Below, in pieces: positions 7,913 to 16,098 of a stretch of 48,440 nt of DNA. The notes under the pieces were generated by a model that saw only the letters and a list, made by a program, of their open reading frames with translations, did not search any database and was not told where the DNA came from. The stretch spans positions 1-48,440 of the forward strand of contig JAWVZB010000007.1 of assembly GCA_033722375.1 (NCBI GenBank). The letters run 5' to 3'. This DNA is from JAWVZB01 sp033722375. Lineage in GTDB: Bacteria > Actinomycetota > Nitriliruptoria > Nitriliruptorales > Nitriliruptoraceae. Position 1 is the first letter of the stretch. Each line of letters opens with the position of its first letter. The translations under genes were made by a program, and so were the position numbers.

Positions 7913-9075
7913 CAGGCCGTCCCTCGTCGTGACGATCGCCGGAGCCGAGAGACGATCTCGGCCAGGGCGTCGACGAAGCGGTCGGCGTCCTCCACGGTGG
8001 TGTCCGGGCCGATGCCCACCCGGACGTGGCCGTGGGTGAGCGCTTCCATCGCCACGAGCACGTGCGAGGGTTCGCCCGACCGGGTCGCGCAGGACGAGCC
8101 TGAATGGACCGCGAAGCCGGCGTCGTCGAGCGCGGCGACGAGGGCTTCACCCTCGACGTACAGGGCGCTGCACGCCACGATCCCCGGGTGGGCGTCCGCG
8201 AGCGGGCCGTGGACCTCGAGGTCGTCGATGGTGGCGGGGAGCCGTTCTCGGAGGTGTCGTCGGACCCGTTCGCGGCTCGAACGCTCCCTCGGCATCTCGT
8301 CCACCGCCGCCTGGAGCGCGACCGCTGCTGCCGCGATCCCGGGAACGTGCTCGGTCCCGGCACGGCGGCCCCGTTGGCGGTCGTCCCCTTCGAGCAGCGG
8401 GGCCACGCGGCCACGATTGCCGACAGCGAGGATCCCGACGCCCCCCGGACCGCCGAACTTGACCGCGGAGGCGGAGAGCAGGTCGGCCCCGAGCTGCTCG
8501 AGCGTCACCCCGAGCTGACCGACGGACTGACAGGCGTCGACGTGCAGCTGCGCGCCCCGTTCGCGGCACGCCACGGCGACCTCGTGGGTGGGCTGGAGCG
8601 CCCCCACCTCGTGGTTCGCGTGCTGGAGGTGGACCGCGAGCGTGTCGTCACGGATCGCGGCGATCATCCGCTCGGCGTCGACGCGGCCGGCACGGTCGGC
8701 CTCGATGATCGTGAGCTCGTAGCCGTGACCGTCTCGGAGACGCTCCAGGGCCCGTAGCACGGCCGAGTGCTCGACAGCCGACGTGACCAGATGGCGGCGG
8801 CCGTCGCCGCGTTGTCGTGCCGCCCGGGCGCCTCCGAAGACCGCCTGATGGATGGACTCCGTGCCGCTCCCGGTCCAGATCAGCCCGCCCGCAGGAGCAC
8901 CGAGGAGTTCCGCTGCGGTCTCCGTTGCGCGGTCCAGCAGGTGGCGTGCCCGCCGACCTTCGTCGTAGCGCCGCGAAGGATCGGCCCAGGCGATCGCTTG
9001 CGCGTCCCGTTGGGCCCGGGCGGCGTCGGGGCGCAGCGGCCAGGCGGAGGCGTGGTCCAGGTAGACGCGGCTCAT
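7912..9075 (-). CDS. Cysteine desulfurase (class V aminotransferase, IscS/NifS-like), divergent
   Basis: PLP enzyme predicted to convert cysteine to alanine and leave a persulfide; 387 residues. Recognisable elements are WTGSGTES for PLP phosphate, VEHSAVL for the ring-stacking His, the PLP Lys in SASAVKFGGPGG, RRAGTEHVPG, and the catalytic Cys in SGSSCATRSGEPSHVL, typical of class I enzymes. Several positions depart from IscS: the usual ATTP near the N-terminus is ASAWP, the His before the PLP Lys is Val, and ANNEVG reads ANHEVG. This may mark a TusA-dedicated paralogue; no iscU or suf gene adjoins. The ATG at 9075 follows a -10 box by six bases, so the message looks leaderless. Confidence 0.88.
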   Translation of the reverse strand: MSRVYLDHASAWPLRPDAARAQRDAQAIAWADPSRRYDEGRRARHLLDRATETAAELLGAPAGGLIWTGSGTESIHQAVFGGARAARQRGDGRRHLVTSAVEHSAVLRALERLRDGHGYELTIIEADRAGRVDAERMIAAIRDDTLAVHLQHANHEVGALQPTHEVAVACRERGAQLHVDACQSVGQLGVTLEQLGADLLSASAVKFGGPGGVGILAVGNRGRVAPLLEGDDRQRGRRAGTEHVPGIAAAAVALQAAVDEMPRERSSRERVRRHLRERLPATIDDLEVHGPLADAHPGIVACSALYVEGEALVAALDDAGFAVHSGSSCATRSGEPSHVLVAMEALTHGHVRVGIGPDTTVEDADRFVDALAEIVSRLRRSSRRGTA

Positions 9076-9081
9076 GGGGGC

Positions 9082-9087
9082 AGGCTA
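9082..9087 (-). promoter_or_regulatory. Leaderless-type -10 box (TAGCCT) for cysteine desulfurase
   Basis: Read on the minus strand, TAGCCT is followed by six bases and then the ATG at 9075. Transcription would start at about the A of the ATG. No Shine-Dalgarno is present, which supports a leaderless mRNA. Confidence 0.5.
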
Positions 9088-9194
9088 CGCCCCGAGCTGC
9101 CGCCCGCCATGTGCGCTACAGGGCTGTTCCGTGCGCTCAGCGCTCGTCAATAGTCCGTTCAACACGTCGACTAGCCGGAGCATCTGGGTGGTAT

Positions 9195-9216
9195 GGGGTT
9201 GACACCCCTGTGGGGT
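9195..9216. repeat. Overlapping inverted repeats upstream of the LPXTG protein
   Basis: GGGGT-TGAC-ACCCC-TGT-GGGGT offers two mutually exclusive 5-bp stems sharing the central ACCCC. It lies about 90 bases before the ATG at 9306, in the divergent gap with the desulfurase, and could be an operator or a leader hairpin. Function is unknown. Confidence 0.4.
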
Positions 9217-9305
9217 GGGACAGAGGGAGCCGTTGTCCTGTGTCAGAGCGCGCTCGAACGACCACTGAGCGCAGTCTCCCGCCACCCCACGGAAGGCCCG
9301 CGGCG

Positions 9306-10913
9306 ATGCAACTCCTCCAGCGACTCACCCCGATCACGACACTGCTCGTGCTCGTCCTCGTGCTGCCGGCGGCGTACGGCGCCGGCCACGGCGCAGGCAA
9401 TGGCAAGGGCAAGAGCACGACGAACGAGGCCACGGAGCTCGACGCCACCCAGGTCCAGATCTCGCAGCTACAGCAGTCTGACGATGGCGGCGCGACGTGG
9501 ACCTCGGGTGCCAACGTGAGCCACACCGAGGGAGATGAGGTCCCGTTCCGGCTCGAGCTCGAGGCAGCGGCTGCAGGCAGTTACACGATCGAGATCGAGT
9601 ACACCCACACGCTCACCAGTAAGGGCGTCACCGCGTACGGGTACACGGGCCTCGGAGGATTCGAGGTGATCGGCAACGCTGTCGTCGCAGAGCATGAATC
9701 CGGACCCGATGGAGTGCAGGCCGGCCAGACCACCAGGACGGAACGGGTCACGGTCAACTTCGGCGAGCCTGGGATGGTCGCGCTGATGTGGCACGGCACG
9801 CTGGCCCTGACGCACGTGAGTGGCGCCCCGCTGGGCCCCGCGTCCATCAGCGGTGCTCGCGTCCACATGCGGCTTCGCAACGACGGGTCCAGGAACTCCC
9901 CGATACAAACCAGCAACATCGCCCTCAACCCCGAGATCGACCCCATCCCGGACACCTGCACTCAGGACTGTGACGTCGAGCCGCCGTGTGCTGAGGACTG
10001 TGAGGTGGAGCCGCCGTGCACCGAGGACTGTGAGGTGGAGCCGCCGTGTGCGGAGGACTGTGAGGTGGAGCCGCCGTGCACCGAGGACTGTGAGGTGGAG
10101 CCGCCCTGCACCGAGGACTGCGAGGTGGAGCCGCCGTGCACCGAGGACTGTGATGTCGAGCCGCCGTGCACCGAGGATTGCGACGTCGAGCCGCCGTGCA
10201 CCGAGGACTGCGAACTGGAGGTTCTCGATCCGGCCTGCCAAGGGACGTTGCGCGTCAGCACCGTGGACGCCGAAGGCAACGGGGTCGGCCCGAGCCGTGC
10301 ACTGGTAGGTGTTGAGACCCTCGAGCTGATCGATGGTCAGGCTGAGCTCGACACCGACTGTGTGGAGGTGACGGTGGCCCTGACCCAGATCCCGGCGGGG
10401 TACACGCTCGCGAGCAGCGACACGCTCGAGGCGACGCGGTTCGAGGCCGCTGGGGTGCACCTCGCGGAGTCGACCGCGCTGGTCGCGGACGGTCAGATCA
10501 CGGCGGTGGTGTTCGTCCTCGCGGACGCCAGCGATTCTCAGCCCGTGGCGCCGGTGGTCGACGACCAGGATCCCGACCAGCAACCCGCTGAGGACGGCAC
10601 CGGCGAGACTCCGGCGGAGGGTGAGCAGGCCGACGTGATCGCGGACCGCGAACAGGAGGCTCCGGCGCCGGCCCCGTCCGGTGGTGACGACGTGACAGCT
10701 CCCGCGCCAGCGCCGAACTCGGACGACGACGGGACCGCGCCTGCGCCAGCACCGGACGCGGACGACGACGAGACCATCCCCGCGCTGGTCGAGTTGCCGC
10801 GGACCGGAGCGGATACCCCTGTCTTGCTGATCGTTGCGCTGGCCCTGATGGCCGCGGGGGCCGCCATGGTGCGCCAGACACGGGGGACGGGGGAGGAGCG
10901 CGCGGGGGCCTGA
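9306..10913 (+). CDS. LPXTG-anchored surface protein with Cys-rich decapeptide repeats
   Basis: Predicted secreted, cell-wall-anchored protein of 535 residues. Residues 1-27 form a signal peptide (hydrophobic LLVLVLVLPAAYGA). Residues about 28-210 form a beta-rich extracellular domain. Residues 218-307 hold nine decapeptide units of the type CTEDCEVEPP, the last one diverging. About 308-400 resembles a prealbumin/SpaA-like beta domain. A Pro/Ala/Asp-rich linker follows. LPRTG at 497-501, a hydrophobic helix and a basic tail form a sortase signal. The ATG follows GGAAGG by nine bases. No sortase gene lies nearby. Paired cysteines spaced CxxxC suggest disulfide loops or metal binding; the function is unknown. 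Confidence 0.88.
   Translation: MQLLQRLTPITTLLVLVLVLPAAYGAGHGAGNGKGKSTTNEATELDATQVQISQLQQSDDGGATWTSGANVSHTEGDEVPFRLELEAAAAGSYTIEIEYTHTLTSKGVTAYGYTGLGGFEVIGNAVVAEHESGPDGVQAGQTTRTERVTVNFGEPGMVALMWHGTLALTHVSGAPLGPASISGARVHMRLRNDGSRNSPIQTSNIALNPEIDPIPDTCTQDCDVEPPCAEDCEVEPPCTEDCEVEPPCAEDCEVEPPCTEDCEVEPPCTEDCEVEPPCTEDCDVEPPCTEDCDVEPPCTEDCELEVLDPACQGTLRVSTVDAEGNGVGPSRALVGVETLELIDGQAELDTDCVEVTVALTQIPAGYTLASSDTLEATRFEAAGVHLAESTALVADGQITAVVFVLADASDSQPVAPVVDDQDPDQQPAEDGTGETPAEGEQADVIADREQEAPAPAPSGGDDVTAPAPAPNSDDDGTAPAPAPDADDDETIPALVELPRTGADTPVLLIVALALMAAGAAMVRQTRGTGEERAGA
9957..10226 (+). repeat. Nine tandem 30-bp repeats
   Basis: Nine in-frame 30-bp units encode C(T/A)(E/Q)DC(D/E)VEPP; the ninth drifts to CTEDCELEVL. 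The copies are nearly identical at DNA level, which suggests recent expansion by slippage or unequal recombination. Copy number may vary between strains. Confidence 0.95.
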
Positions 10914-10929
10914 CCCGCCGCACGTTCCG

Positions 10930-10965
10930 CAGGGCCCGCCTTCTCGTGGGGAGAGGCGGGCCCTG
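10930..10965 (+). terminator. Strong GC hairpin after the LPXTG gene
   Basis: CAGGGCCCGCCT (10930-10941) pairs perfectly with AGGCGGGCCCTG (10954-10965) across a 12-nt loop. It begins 17 bases after the stop codon. No U-tract follows, as is common in high-GC actinobacteria. Confidence 0.75.
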
Positions 10966-11000
10966 CCTGTACGGCGGGTCCAGCCCGGGCACGTCCCCGC

Positions 11001-11006
11001 TAGTGT
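11001..11006 (+). promoter_or_regulatory. Candidate -10 box (TAGTGT) for the receiver-domain gene
   Basis: TAGTGT lies 29 bases before the ATG at 11036 and just after the terminator of the upstream gene, giving a leader of about 24 nt that contains AGGAAG. Confidence 0.4.
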
Positions 11007-11035
11007 TCATGCGAGCCCCGGCAGGAAGCGGAGTG

Positions 11036-11497
11036 ATGCGGGTCCTCGTGGTGTCCGAGCGTGCCGATGTCCGTCAGCAGGCAGCCACGGCGCTCGCGTT
11101 GCGGGATGCGGAGGTGACCGAAGCGACGACCAGCCGAGAGGCCCGGCAGCAGGTCATCGACGGGACCTTCGACGTTCTGGTCATCGATGGGGACATGTCG
11201 CCGAAGGGCGGGTTCTCGCTGCTGTACGAGCTCCGTGAGGGCGGCGATCTCCGCGGCGAGTCCACCCCACCAGCGCTCGTCCTGCTGGCGCGAGAAGAGG
11301 ACCGTTGGCTCGCTGGCTGGGCCGGCGCGAACGAGGTGCTGATCAAGCCGGCCGACCCGTTCCGACTCGTGAAAGTCGTCGCCGATCTCGCGGGCGCGGC
11401 CGCCCCGCCCGCGGGAGCGCGTGCCTCCGGCGAGCAGGTGGACGCGCTGCTTGACGAGGCAGACAGCGAGTCGTCCGAGGGCGCCCCGAACCGCTGA
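11036..11497 (+). CDS. Stand-alone response-regulator receiver domain protein, degenerate
   Basis: A 153-residue protein with a receiver fold over about residues 1-120 and an acidic disordered tail, but no output domain. Asp51 (VIDGDM) is at the phospho-acceptor position and Lys104 (LIKP) is conserved. The N-terminal acidic pair is reduced to Ser7-Glu8, and the switch Thr/Ser position appears to be Ala (LVLLARE). Mg2+ binding and phosphorylation may therefore be weak or lost, as in pseudo-receivers. The ATG at 11036 follows AGGAAGCGGAG. It converges on a full response regulator 26 bases away; no histidine kinase is near. The partner is unknown. Confidence 0.75.
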   Translation: MRVLVVSERADVRQQAATALALRDAEVTEATTSREARQQVIDGTFDVLVIDGDMSPKGGFSLLYELREGGDLRGESTPPALVLLAREEDRWLAGWAGANEVLIKPADPFRLVKVVADLAGAAAPPAGARASGEQVDALLDEADSESSEGAPNR

Positions 11498-11523
11498 ACC
11501 CGCAGCAACGCCCGACCGTTCGT

Positions 11524-12276
11524 TCAGTCCTCGTCGAGGCCGAGGCGAGCGGCTTCCTCGGCGACCTCGCCGGGTGCGACGCCGAGCTTGCGGGCGATGC
11601 GCTTGCGGGTCGCGTAGACGTTGCTCCGGGAGACGTCGAGCTCCTCGGCCATCTCGCGGGCACTCCGGCCGCGTGCGAGCTGTGACGCGAGGTAGTGCTG
11701 CTTCTCGGTGAGGCTCTCGACCCGCTGCCGCTCGGCGTCGGTGATGCGTGGCTCAGCGGCTTTCACGTCGGGCGGTGCCTCGAGCTTGGAGAAGCGCACG
11801 GCCCCGTTGGCGGTCCGTCCCGAGTCGAGCTCGGCGAGCCGCTGGAGGAGGTCCTTGGTCTGCTGCCGGCGGCGGTCCAGCTCCTCCTCGTCGGGATCGC
11901 TGAGGCCGTCCTCGACCGCTTCGAGCAGCGTCTTCATCTCGAACGGCTTGGTCACGTAGCGAACGGCGCCCTGGAGGTGGCCGCGGATCAGGTCGCGTTC
12001 CTCGGACAGGGCGGTCAGCATGATCACCGGGATGTCCCGTAGCTCGTCGTCCTCCTTGAGTGACCGCAAGACCTGCCAGCCGTCGAGCACCGGCATCATC
12101 ACGTCGAGGAGGACGAGGTCGGGACGTTCGTTCTTGATCGCCGTGAGTCCCTCTGCGCCGTTCTTCGCGACCACGACGTCGTAGCCAGATAGTTCGAGGT
12201 TCACTCGGACGAGGTTCGCGAGATCGTCCTCGTCCTCGACGACCGCGATCGTGGCCGTGTCGTTGTCGGTCTCCAC
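11524..12276 (-). CDS. Response regulator with C-terminal helix-turn-helix
   Basis: Predicted DNA-binding response regulator of 250 residues. The receiver (about 8-125) is complete: acidic Glu14-Asp15, phospho-acceptor Asp58 in LLDVMMP, Thr in MLTALSEE and Lys in VTKPFEMK. A charged linker of about 60 residues precedes a C-terminal HTH (ARGRSAREMAEELDVSRSNV) that resembles a LuxR/sigma-region-4 helix-turn-helix but is not a standard OmpR or NarL output. The start is the GTG at 12276, a few bases after AAAGGG; a GTG two codons upstream is the alternative. No kinase is adjacent, so it is an orphan regulator. Its targets are unknown. Confidence 0.85.
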   Translation of the reverse strand: METDNDTATIAVVEDEDDLANLVRVNLELSGYDVVVAKNGAEGLTAIKNERPDLVLLDVMMPVLDGWQVLRSLKEDDELRDIPVIMLTALSEERDLIRGHLQGAVRYVTKPFEMKTLLEAVEDGLSDPDEEELDRRRQQTKDLLQRLAELDSGRTANGAVRFSKLEAPPDVKAAEPRITDAERQRVESLTEKQHYLASQLARGRSAREMAEELDVSRSNVYATRKRIARKLGVAPGEVAEEAARLGLDED

Positions 12277-12398
12277 TCGCACCCTTTTTCCCGAGCCCCT
12301 GGTGTGTGATGCGCGGCTGTCACGACGGCCCCGCCGCGTCGAGGGGAAGCGTAGACGAGCAGGGGCCACAACCGAGTGAGCCGTCCCGTCCAGCCCGA

Positions 12399-12404
12399 TA
12401 GTGT
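12399..12404 (+). promoter_or_regulatory. Candidate -10 box (TAGTGT) for trpD
   Basis: TAGTGT lies 39 bases before the GTG at 12444, followed by a GAGGAG ribosome site. It sits in the divergent gap with the response regulator. Confidence 0.4.
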
Positions 12405-12443
12405 CATCGTTCGACCGTTCGTCCCGGCCGAGGAGTCCCCGTC

Positions 12444-13496
12444 GTGGCAGCGACACCATCGGCGTCACCCGTCGACTGGTCGCGGATCATCGAAAGCGTG
12501 CTCAGTGGCGCCCACCTCCCCGAGGACGACGCGGCAGACGTGATGGATCACATCATGGCCGGTGATGCTGTCGAGGCCCAGATCGCCGGGCTCCTCGTGG
12601 CGTTGCGCTCGAAAGGGGAGTCCGCGAGCGAGATCGCAGGCTTCGTCCGGTCGATGGTCGCCGCCGCCACGCCGATCGAGCTCGAAGGACCGCTGCTCGA
12701 CACCTGCGGAACCGGGGGGGACGGTGCCGGCACGTTCAACATCTCGACGCTCGCTGCCGTGGTCTGTGCTGCGGCGGGTGTCAAGGTCGCCAAGCACGGG
12801 AACCGTGCCGCGAGTGGGCAGTGTGGGTCGGCGGATCTGCTCGAGGCGTGGGGCGTGGTCATCGACCTCCCCCCGGCAGCGGTGGCCACGACGGTGCGCG
12901 AGCTCGGGATCGGGTTCCTCTACGCGCGCTCGTTCCACCCCGCGATGCGTCACGTCGCGCCCGTCCGCGGGCATCTCGGGATCCGTACCGTCTTCAACGT
13001 GCTCGGCCCGTTGTCGAACCCGGCCGGCGCCACCCGACAGGTGGTGGGCGTGGCGGACAAGCGGCTGGCCCCGGTCATGGCGGAAGCGCTGGCGCGGCTC
13101 GGGAAGGAGCACGCGTTCGTCTTCCGTGGCGAGGACGGCCTCGACGAGCTGACCACGACCGGCCCGAGTCAGGTGTGGGAGGTTCGGGGCGGGGTCGTCG
13201 AGGAGACGTTGTTCGACCCGAAGGGCATCGGGCTCGAGCGGGCCCGGCTCGAAGATCTGCAGGGCGGCTCGGTCGACGAGAACGTCTCGATCGCTGACGC
13301 CGTGCTCGCCGGCGAACGAGGACCCGCTGCCGACATCGTGGCTCTCAACGCTGGAGCGGGGATGTACGTCGCCGGGGTCGTGGACCGGGTCGCCGAGGGG
13401 ACCGCGCGCGCCGTCGAGGTGCTCGAGTCCGGGGCGGCTGCGGAGCTCCGCGACCGGTGGGTCGCTCGCAGCCAGGAGCTCGCGGAGGAGGCCTGA
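12444..13496 (+). CDS. trpD: Anthranilate phosphoribosyltransferase TrpD
   Basis: Transfers phosphoribose from PRPP to anthranilate, the second step of tryptophan synthesis from chorismate. The 350 residues contain LDTCGTGGDG (PRPP/Mg loop), NISTLAAVV, KHGNRAASG, the anthranilate-site region RSFHPAMRHVAPVR and NVLGPLSNPA. The GTG start at 12444 follows GAGGAG. No other trp genes adjoin. A DAHP synthase about 28 kb away belongs to the same aromatic route. It is followed with no gap by csaA. An isolated trpD next to the exonuclease/GIY-YIG gene recalls mycobacterial Rv2191-Rv2192c. Confidence 0.95.
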   Translation: MAATPSASPVDWSRIIESVLSGAHLPEDDAADVMDHIMAGDAVEAQIAGLLVALRSKGESASEIAGFVRSMVAAATPIELEGPLLDTCGTGGDGAGTFNISTLAAVVCAAAGVKVAKHGNRAASGQCGSADLLEAWGVVIDLPPAAVATTVRELGIGFLYARSFHPAMRHVAPVRGHLGIRTVFNVLGPLSNPAGATRQVVGVADKRLAPVMAEALARLGKEHAFVFRGEDGLDELTTTGPSQVWEVRGGVVEETLFDPKGIGLERARLEDLQGGSVDENVSIADAVLAGERGPAADIVALNAGAGMYVAGVVDRVAEGTARAVEVLESGAAAELRDRWVARSQELAEEA

Positions 13497-13871
13497 ATGG
13501 GATCCGAGCGGTACGCGGTCGAGGGGTTGGCGCGCAAGCCCGATGTCGACCCCCAGACGTTCTTCGACCTCGACATCCGCGTCGGTCGCGTGGTCGCGGT
13601 GGAGGCCTTCCCCGAGGCGCGCGACCCGGCGTGGAAGCTGACCGTGGACTTCGGACCGGTCCTCGGTGAGCTGCGGACCTCCGCGCAGATCACCAACTAC
13701 GGCGAGGACGAGCTCGTCGGGCGCCAGGTCGTCGGGGTGGTGAACCTCGGGGTCAAGCGCATCGCTGGTTTCGAGAGCCAGTTCCTCGTGCTCGGAGCGC
13801 TCGAGCCGGACGGCACGGTCCGCCTCCTCGCGGTCCCGCCGGACGTCGAGCCGGGCGCCCCGATCGCATGA
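13497..13871 (+). CDS. csaA: CsaA-like tRNA-binding/chaperone protein
   Basis: A 124-residue OB-fold protein of the tRNA-binding-domain family. The segment FFDLDIRVGRVVAVEAFP, SAQITNYGEDELVGRQVV and VNLGVKRIAGFESQ are characteristic of CsaA, a dimeric protein proposed to act as a chaperone in protein export and to bind tRNA. The ATG at 13497 directly abuts the trpD stop, and GGAGGAGG lies within the trpD end, so it is co-translated. VNLGVKR departs slightly from the more usual VNFPPKR. Confidence 0.9.
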   Translation: MGSERYAVEGLARKPDVDPQTFFDLDIRVGRVVAVEAFPEARDPAWKLTVDFGPVLGELRTSAQITNYGEDELVGRQVVGVVNLGVKRIAGFESQFLVLGALEPDGTVRLLAVPPDVEPGAPIA

Positions 13872-14326
13872 CCGACGGCGTCCCCCTGGGCGGCGAGCCC
13901 GGCCCGTTCGCTGGCTTCGAGGTCACCGTCGTCACGGACCGCACGGTCTACGCGCCGGGAGACACGGTCCGCATCAGCGTCAGTGCGGCCAACACGGGTG
14001 ATCGGTTCGTCGAGCACGAGTACCGCGGATGGCAGCGGTTCGAGACCACCGTCCGCGACGAGTACCACCACGTCGTCGCCCATGACCGTGTCGCCCGCCC
14101 CGCCCCCGAGCCCGTCCGTGATCGCTGGCTGCCGGGGCAGACCGCGATCTACCCGCTGTACTGGGCGCAGCAGGAGGGGCCGATCGTGCCGTCGTGGACC
14201 ACCGAGCTGCCCGGCCCCCGTGTCGAACCCGGTCGGTACCGGGTGCGCGTGACCTGGCAGGGAAGTGAGCCAGGCCGGCCGGGAGAGCTCGCCGACGCCT
14301 GGAGCCGCTGGTTCGAGATCCGCTGA
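13868..14326 (+). CDS. BsuPI-like immunoglobulin-fold protein
   Basis: A 152-residue protein whose start overlaps the csaA stop by four bases (ATGA). The sequence reads as one Ig-like beta sandwich: VTVVTDRTVYAPGDTVRISV, a long middle containing PLYWAQQEG, and a final strand VEPGRYRVRVTW. This pattern resembles the BsuPI (intracellular proteinase inhibitor) domain family. No signal peptide or membrane helix is seen, so it should be cytosolic. It converges on the exonuclease gene. A role in protease inhibition is only suggested by the fold. Confidence 0.65.
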   Translation: MTDGVPLGGEPGPFAGFEVTVVTDRTVYAPGDTVRISVSAANTGDRFVEHEYRGWQRFETTVRDEYHHVVAHDRVARPAPEPVRDRWLPGQTAIYPLYWAQQEGPIVPSWTTELPGPRVEPGRYRVRVTWQGSEPGRPGELADAWSRWFEIR

Positions 14327-14341
14327 GACGCCCCGGCGGCC

Positions 14342-16081
14342 TCAGCTCGCGCGCCGTACGACCTTGGCGCCCCGGAGCGTCTGGCGGTCACGACGAGCCT
14401 GCCGGCGGACCCGGTTGGCCTCTCGCGTGGTGCGGGACAGCGTTCGGCCACCGGCGACCGGCGTGGCCCAGGTGCCGCGGACCTCGACCACGCGGACGCC
14501 GTCACCGTCGAGCCAGGAGGCGACCAGCCCCACCTCCTCGGCGTCGTCGCGCGTCACGGGCCCGGGATCCTCGTGTGCGGGATGGTCCACGTCGGCGAGG
14601 ACGACCGCGTCGGGAGTGCCCGACCGCACCGCGCGTGTGGTGACGAGCCGCCCCCAGGCGATCACGGCGATCTCGTCGCGTTGCTTCGTCGGTCGCCGGG
14701 CGACGATCCGCTCGGTCCTGGCGAGCATGGCTGTACGCCGGGTCTGCGCCAACGCGGTGGCCAGGCGGTGCAGGCGCTGACGCATGCCCCCCGCGCGTTC
14801 GAAGCGCTGTTCGCGAGCGAGTTGCAGCATCCGCTCGCGCAGTGGCGACAGGAGGTCGTCGACGTCCCCGGAGAGTGCCGACCGGTAGACGTCCACGACG
14901 CCGTCGTAGTCGTCGACGGACTGGGTGCCGTCGCAGGGGGCGCCGCAGCGGCCCAGGTCCTTGAGGACGCATGACGGGTGGTCCTGCGCCACGCGGATCC
15001 GCATCGTGCACTGGCGCAGGGGGATGGCCTCGTGCACGGCGTCCGCGATCGTCTGTGCGACCTTTCGGGAGCCGAGCGGACCGAGGTAGAGCGCCCCGTC
15101 GTCACGTGCCTCGGTGACGATCGACAGGCGCGGGAACCGTTCCGTCGTGAGCTTGAGGTACACCGCCCGCTGGGGGTGCTTCGAGCGGCGGTTGAACCGC
15201 GGGCGATGGCGGTGGATCTGGCGCACCTCGCGCACCGCGGCCTCGAGCTCGGTCGGCGTCACCGTCCACTCGACGCGGTCGGTGTGGCGGACGAGGTCCG
15301 CGATCCGACGTCGCCGGTCCTGACCGAAGTAGGTGCGCAGCCGCGAGCGGAGGTCGGTGGCCTTGCCCACGTAGAGGACGTCGCCGCGGTCGTCGAGGAA
15401 GCGGTAGACGCCCGATCGTGAGGGCGCGTCAGCGACCAGACCGATCTTGCGGAAGGCCCGATCGGAGGACGAGCGCGTGAGGGCATCGAGGTCCTCGAGC
15501 GTCGTCGCCCCGAGGCTCCCCGCCCGCTCGAGCAGACCGTGGAGCACGTCGACCGTCGCGCGTGCATCGACGAGCGCGCGGTGTTCGGGGGCCGTCCGGG
15601 CCTTGAGGTGTCGGGCTAGGGTCGCCAGCCGGACGTTGCGAACCTCATCCTTGAGGACCCGTCGAGCGAGGCGTGCGGTGTCGATCACTTGGCACCGGAG
15701 GCGGGGGTAGCCGTGGCGCTCGAGCGCAGCGGACAGGAAGCTCGTGTCGAAGCGGGCGTTGTGGGCGACCAGGACGGCGTCACCGAGGAACTCGAGGAAC
15801 ATCGGCAGCACGGACCCGACCGGCGGTGCGCCCGACACCATGTGGTCGGTGATGCCGGTGACCGCGGTGATCTTGGGGGGGATGGGGCGGCCGGGATGGA
15901 CCAGGGTCTGCAGCTCACCGAGCACCTCGCCCCGCTGCACCTTGACCGCACCGATCTCGGTGATGCGGTCGCTCGCTGCGCGCAGCCCCGTCGTCTCGAG
16001 GTCGACGACCACGAACGTGACGTCGATGAGCGGGGTACCGAGCGTCTCGAAGCTCGGCTGGACGGCGGACGACGGTGGCAC
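14342..16081 (-). CDS. DEDDh exonuclease fused to GIY-YIG (UvrC-like) nuclease
   Basis: DNA-repair-type fusion of 579 residues. The N-terminal ~190 residues are a DnaQ-like 3'-5' exonuclease: VVVDLETTG (Asp27, Glu29), HNARFDTSF and EHRALVDARAT give the DEDDh set. At about 222-300 lies a GIY-YIG nuclease (SGVYRFL, VLYVGKATDLRSRLRTYF). The remainder resembles the middle of UvrC/Cho, including DLGRCGAPCDG and a UVR-like helix. This architecture is known in Actinobacteria (Mycobacterium tuberculosis Rv2191). The GTG start at 16081 follows GGAGGAG. Two palindromes of SOS-box type precede it, so DNA damage probably induces it. It lacks the C-terminal UvrC endonuclease half. Confidence 0.9.
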   Translation of the reverse strand: MPPSSAVQPSFETLGTPLIDVTFVVVDLETTGLRAASDRITEIGAVKVQRGEVLGELQTLVHPGRPIPPKITAVTGITDHMVSGAPPVGSVLPMFLEFLGDAVLVAHNARFDTSFLSAALERHGYPRLRCQVIDTARLARRVLKDEVRNVRLATLARHLKARTAPEHRALVDARATVDVLHGLLERAGSLGATTLEDLDALTRSSSDRAFRKIGLVADAPSRSGVYRFLDDRGDVLYVGKATDLRSRLRTYFGQDRRRRIADLVRHTDRVEWTVTPTELEAAVREVRQIHRHRPRFNRRSKHPQRAVYLKLTTERFPRLSIVTEARDDGALYLGPLGSRKVAQTIADAVHEAIPLRQCTMRIRVAQDHPSCVLKDLGRCGAPCDGTQSVDDYDGVVDVYRSALSGDVDDLLSPLRERMLQLAREQRFERAGGMRQRLHRLATALAQTRRTAMLARTERIVARRPTKQRDEIAVIAWGRLVTTRAVRSGTPDAVVLADVDHPAHEDPGPVTRDDAEEVGLVASWLDGDGVRVVEVRGTWATPVAGGRTLSRTTREANRVRRQARRDRQTLRGAKVVRRAS

Positions 16082-16098
16082 CAGGAGCTCCTCCAGCA

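Noticed and set aside
9957..10226. CRISPR array suggested by regular 30-bp repeats
   Set aside because: The repeats are contiguous without spacers and stay in frame inside an LPXTG protein gene.
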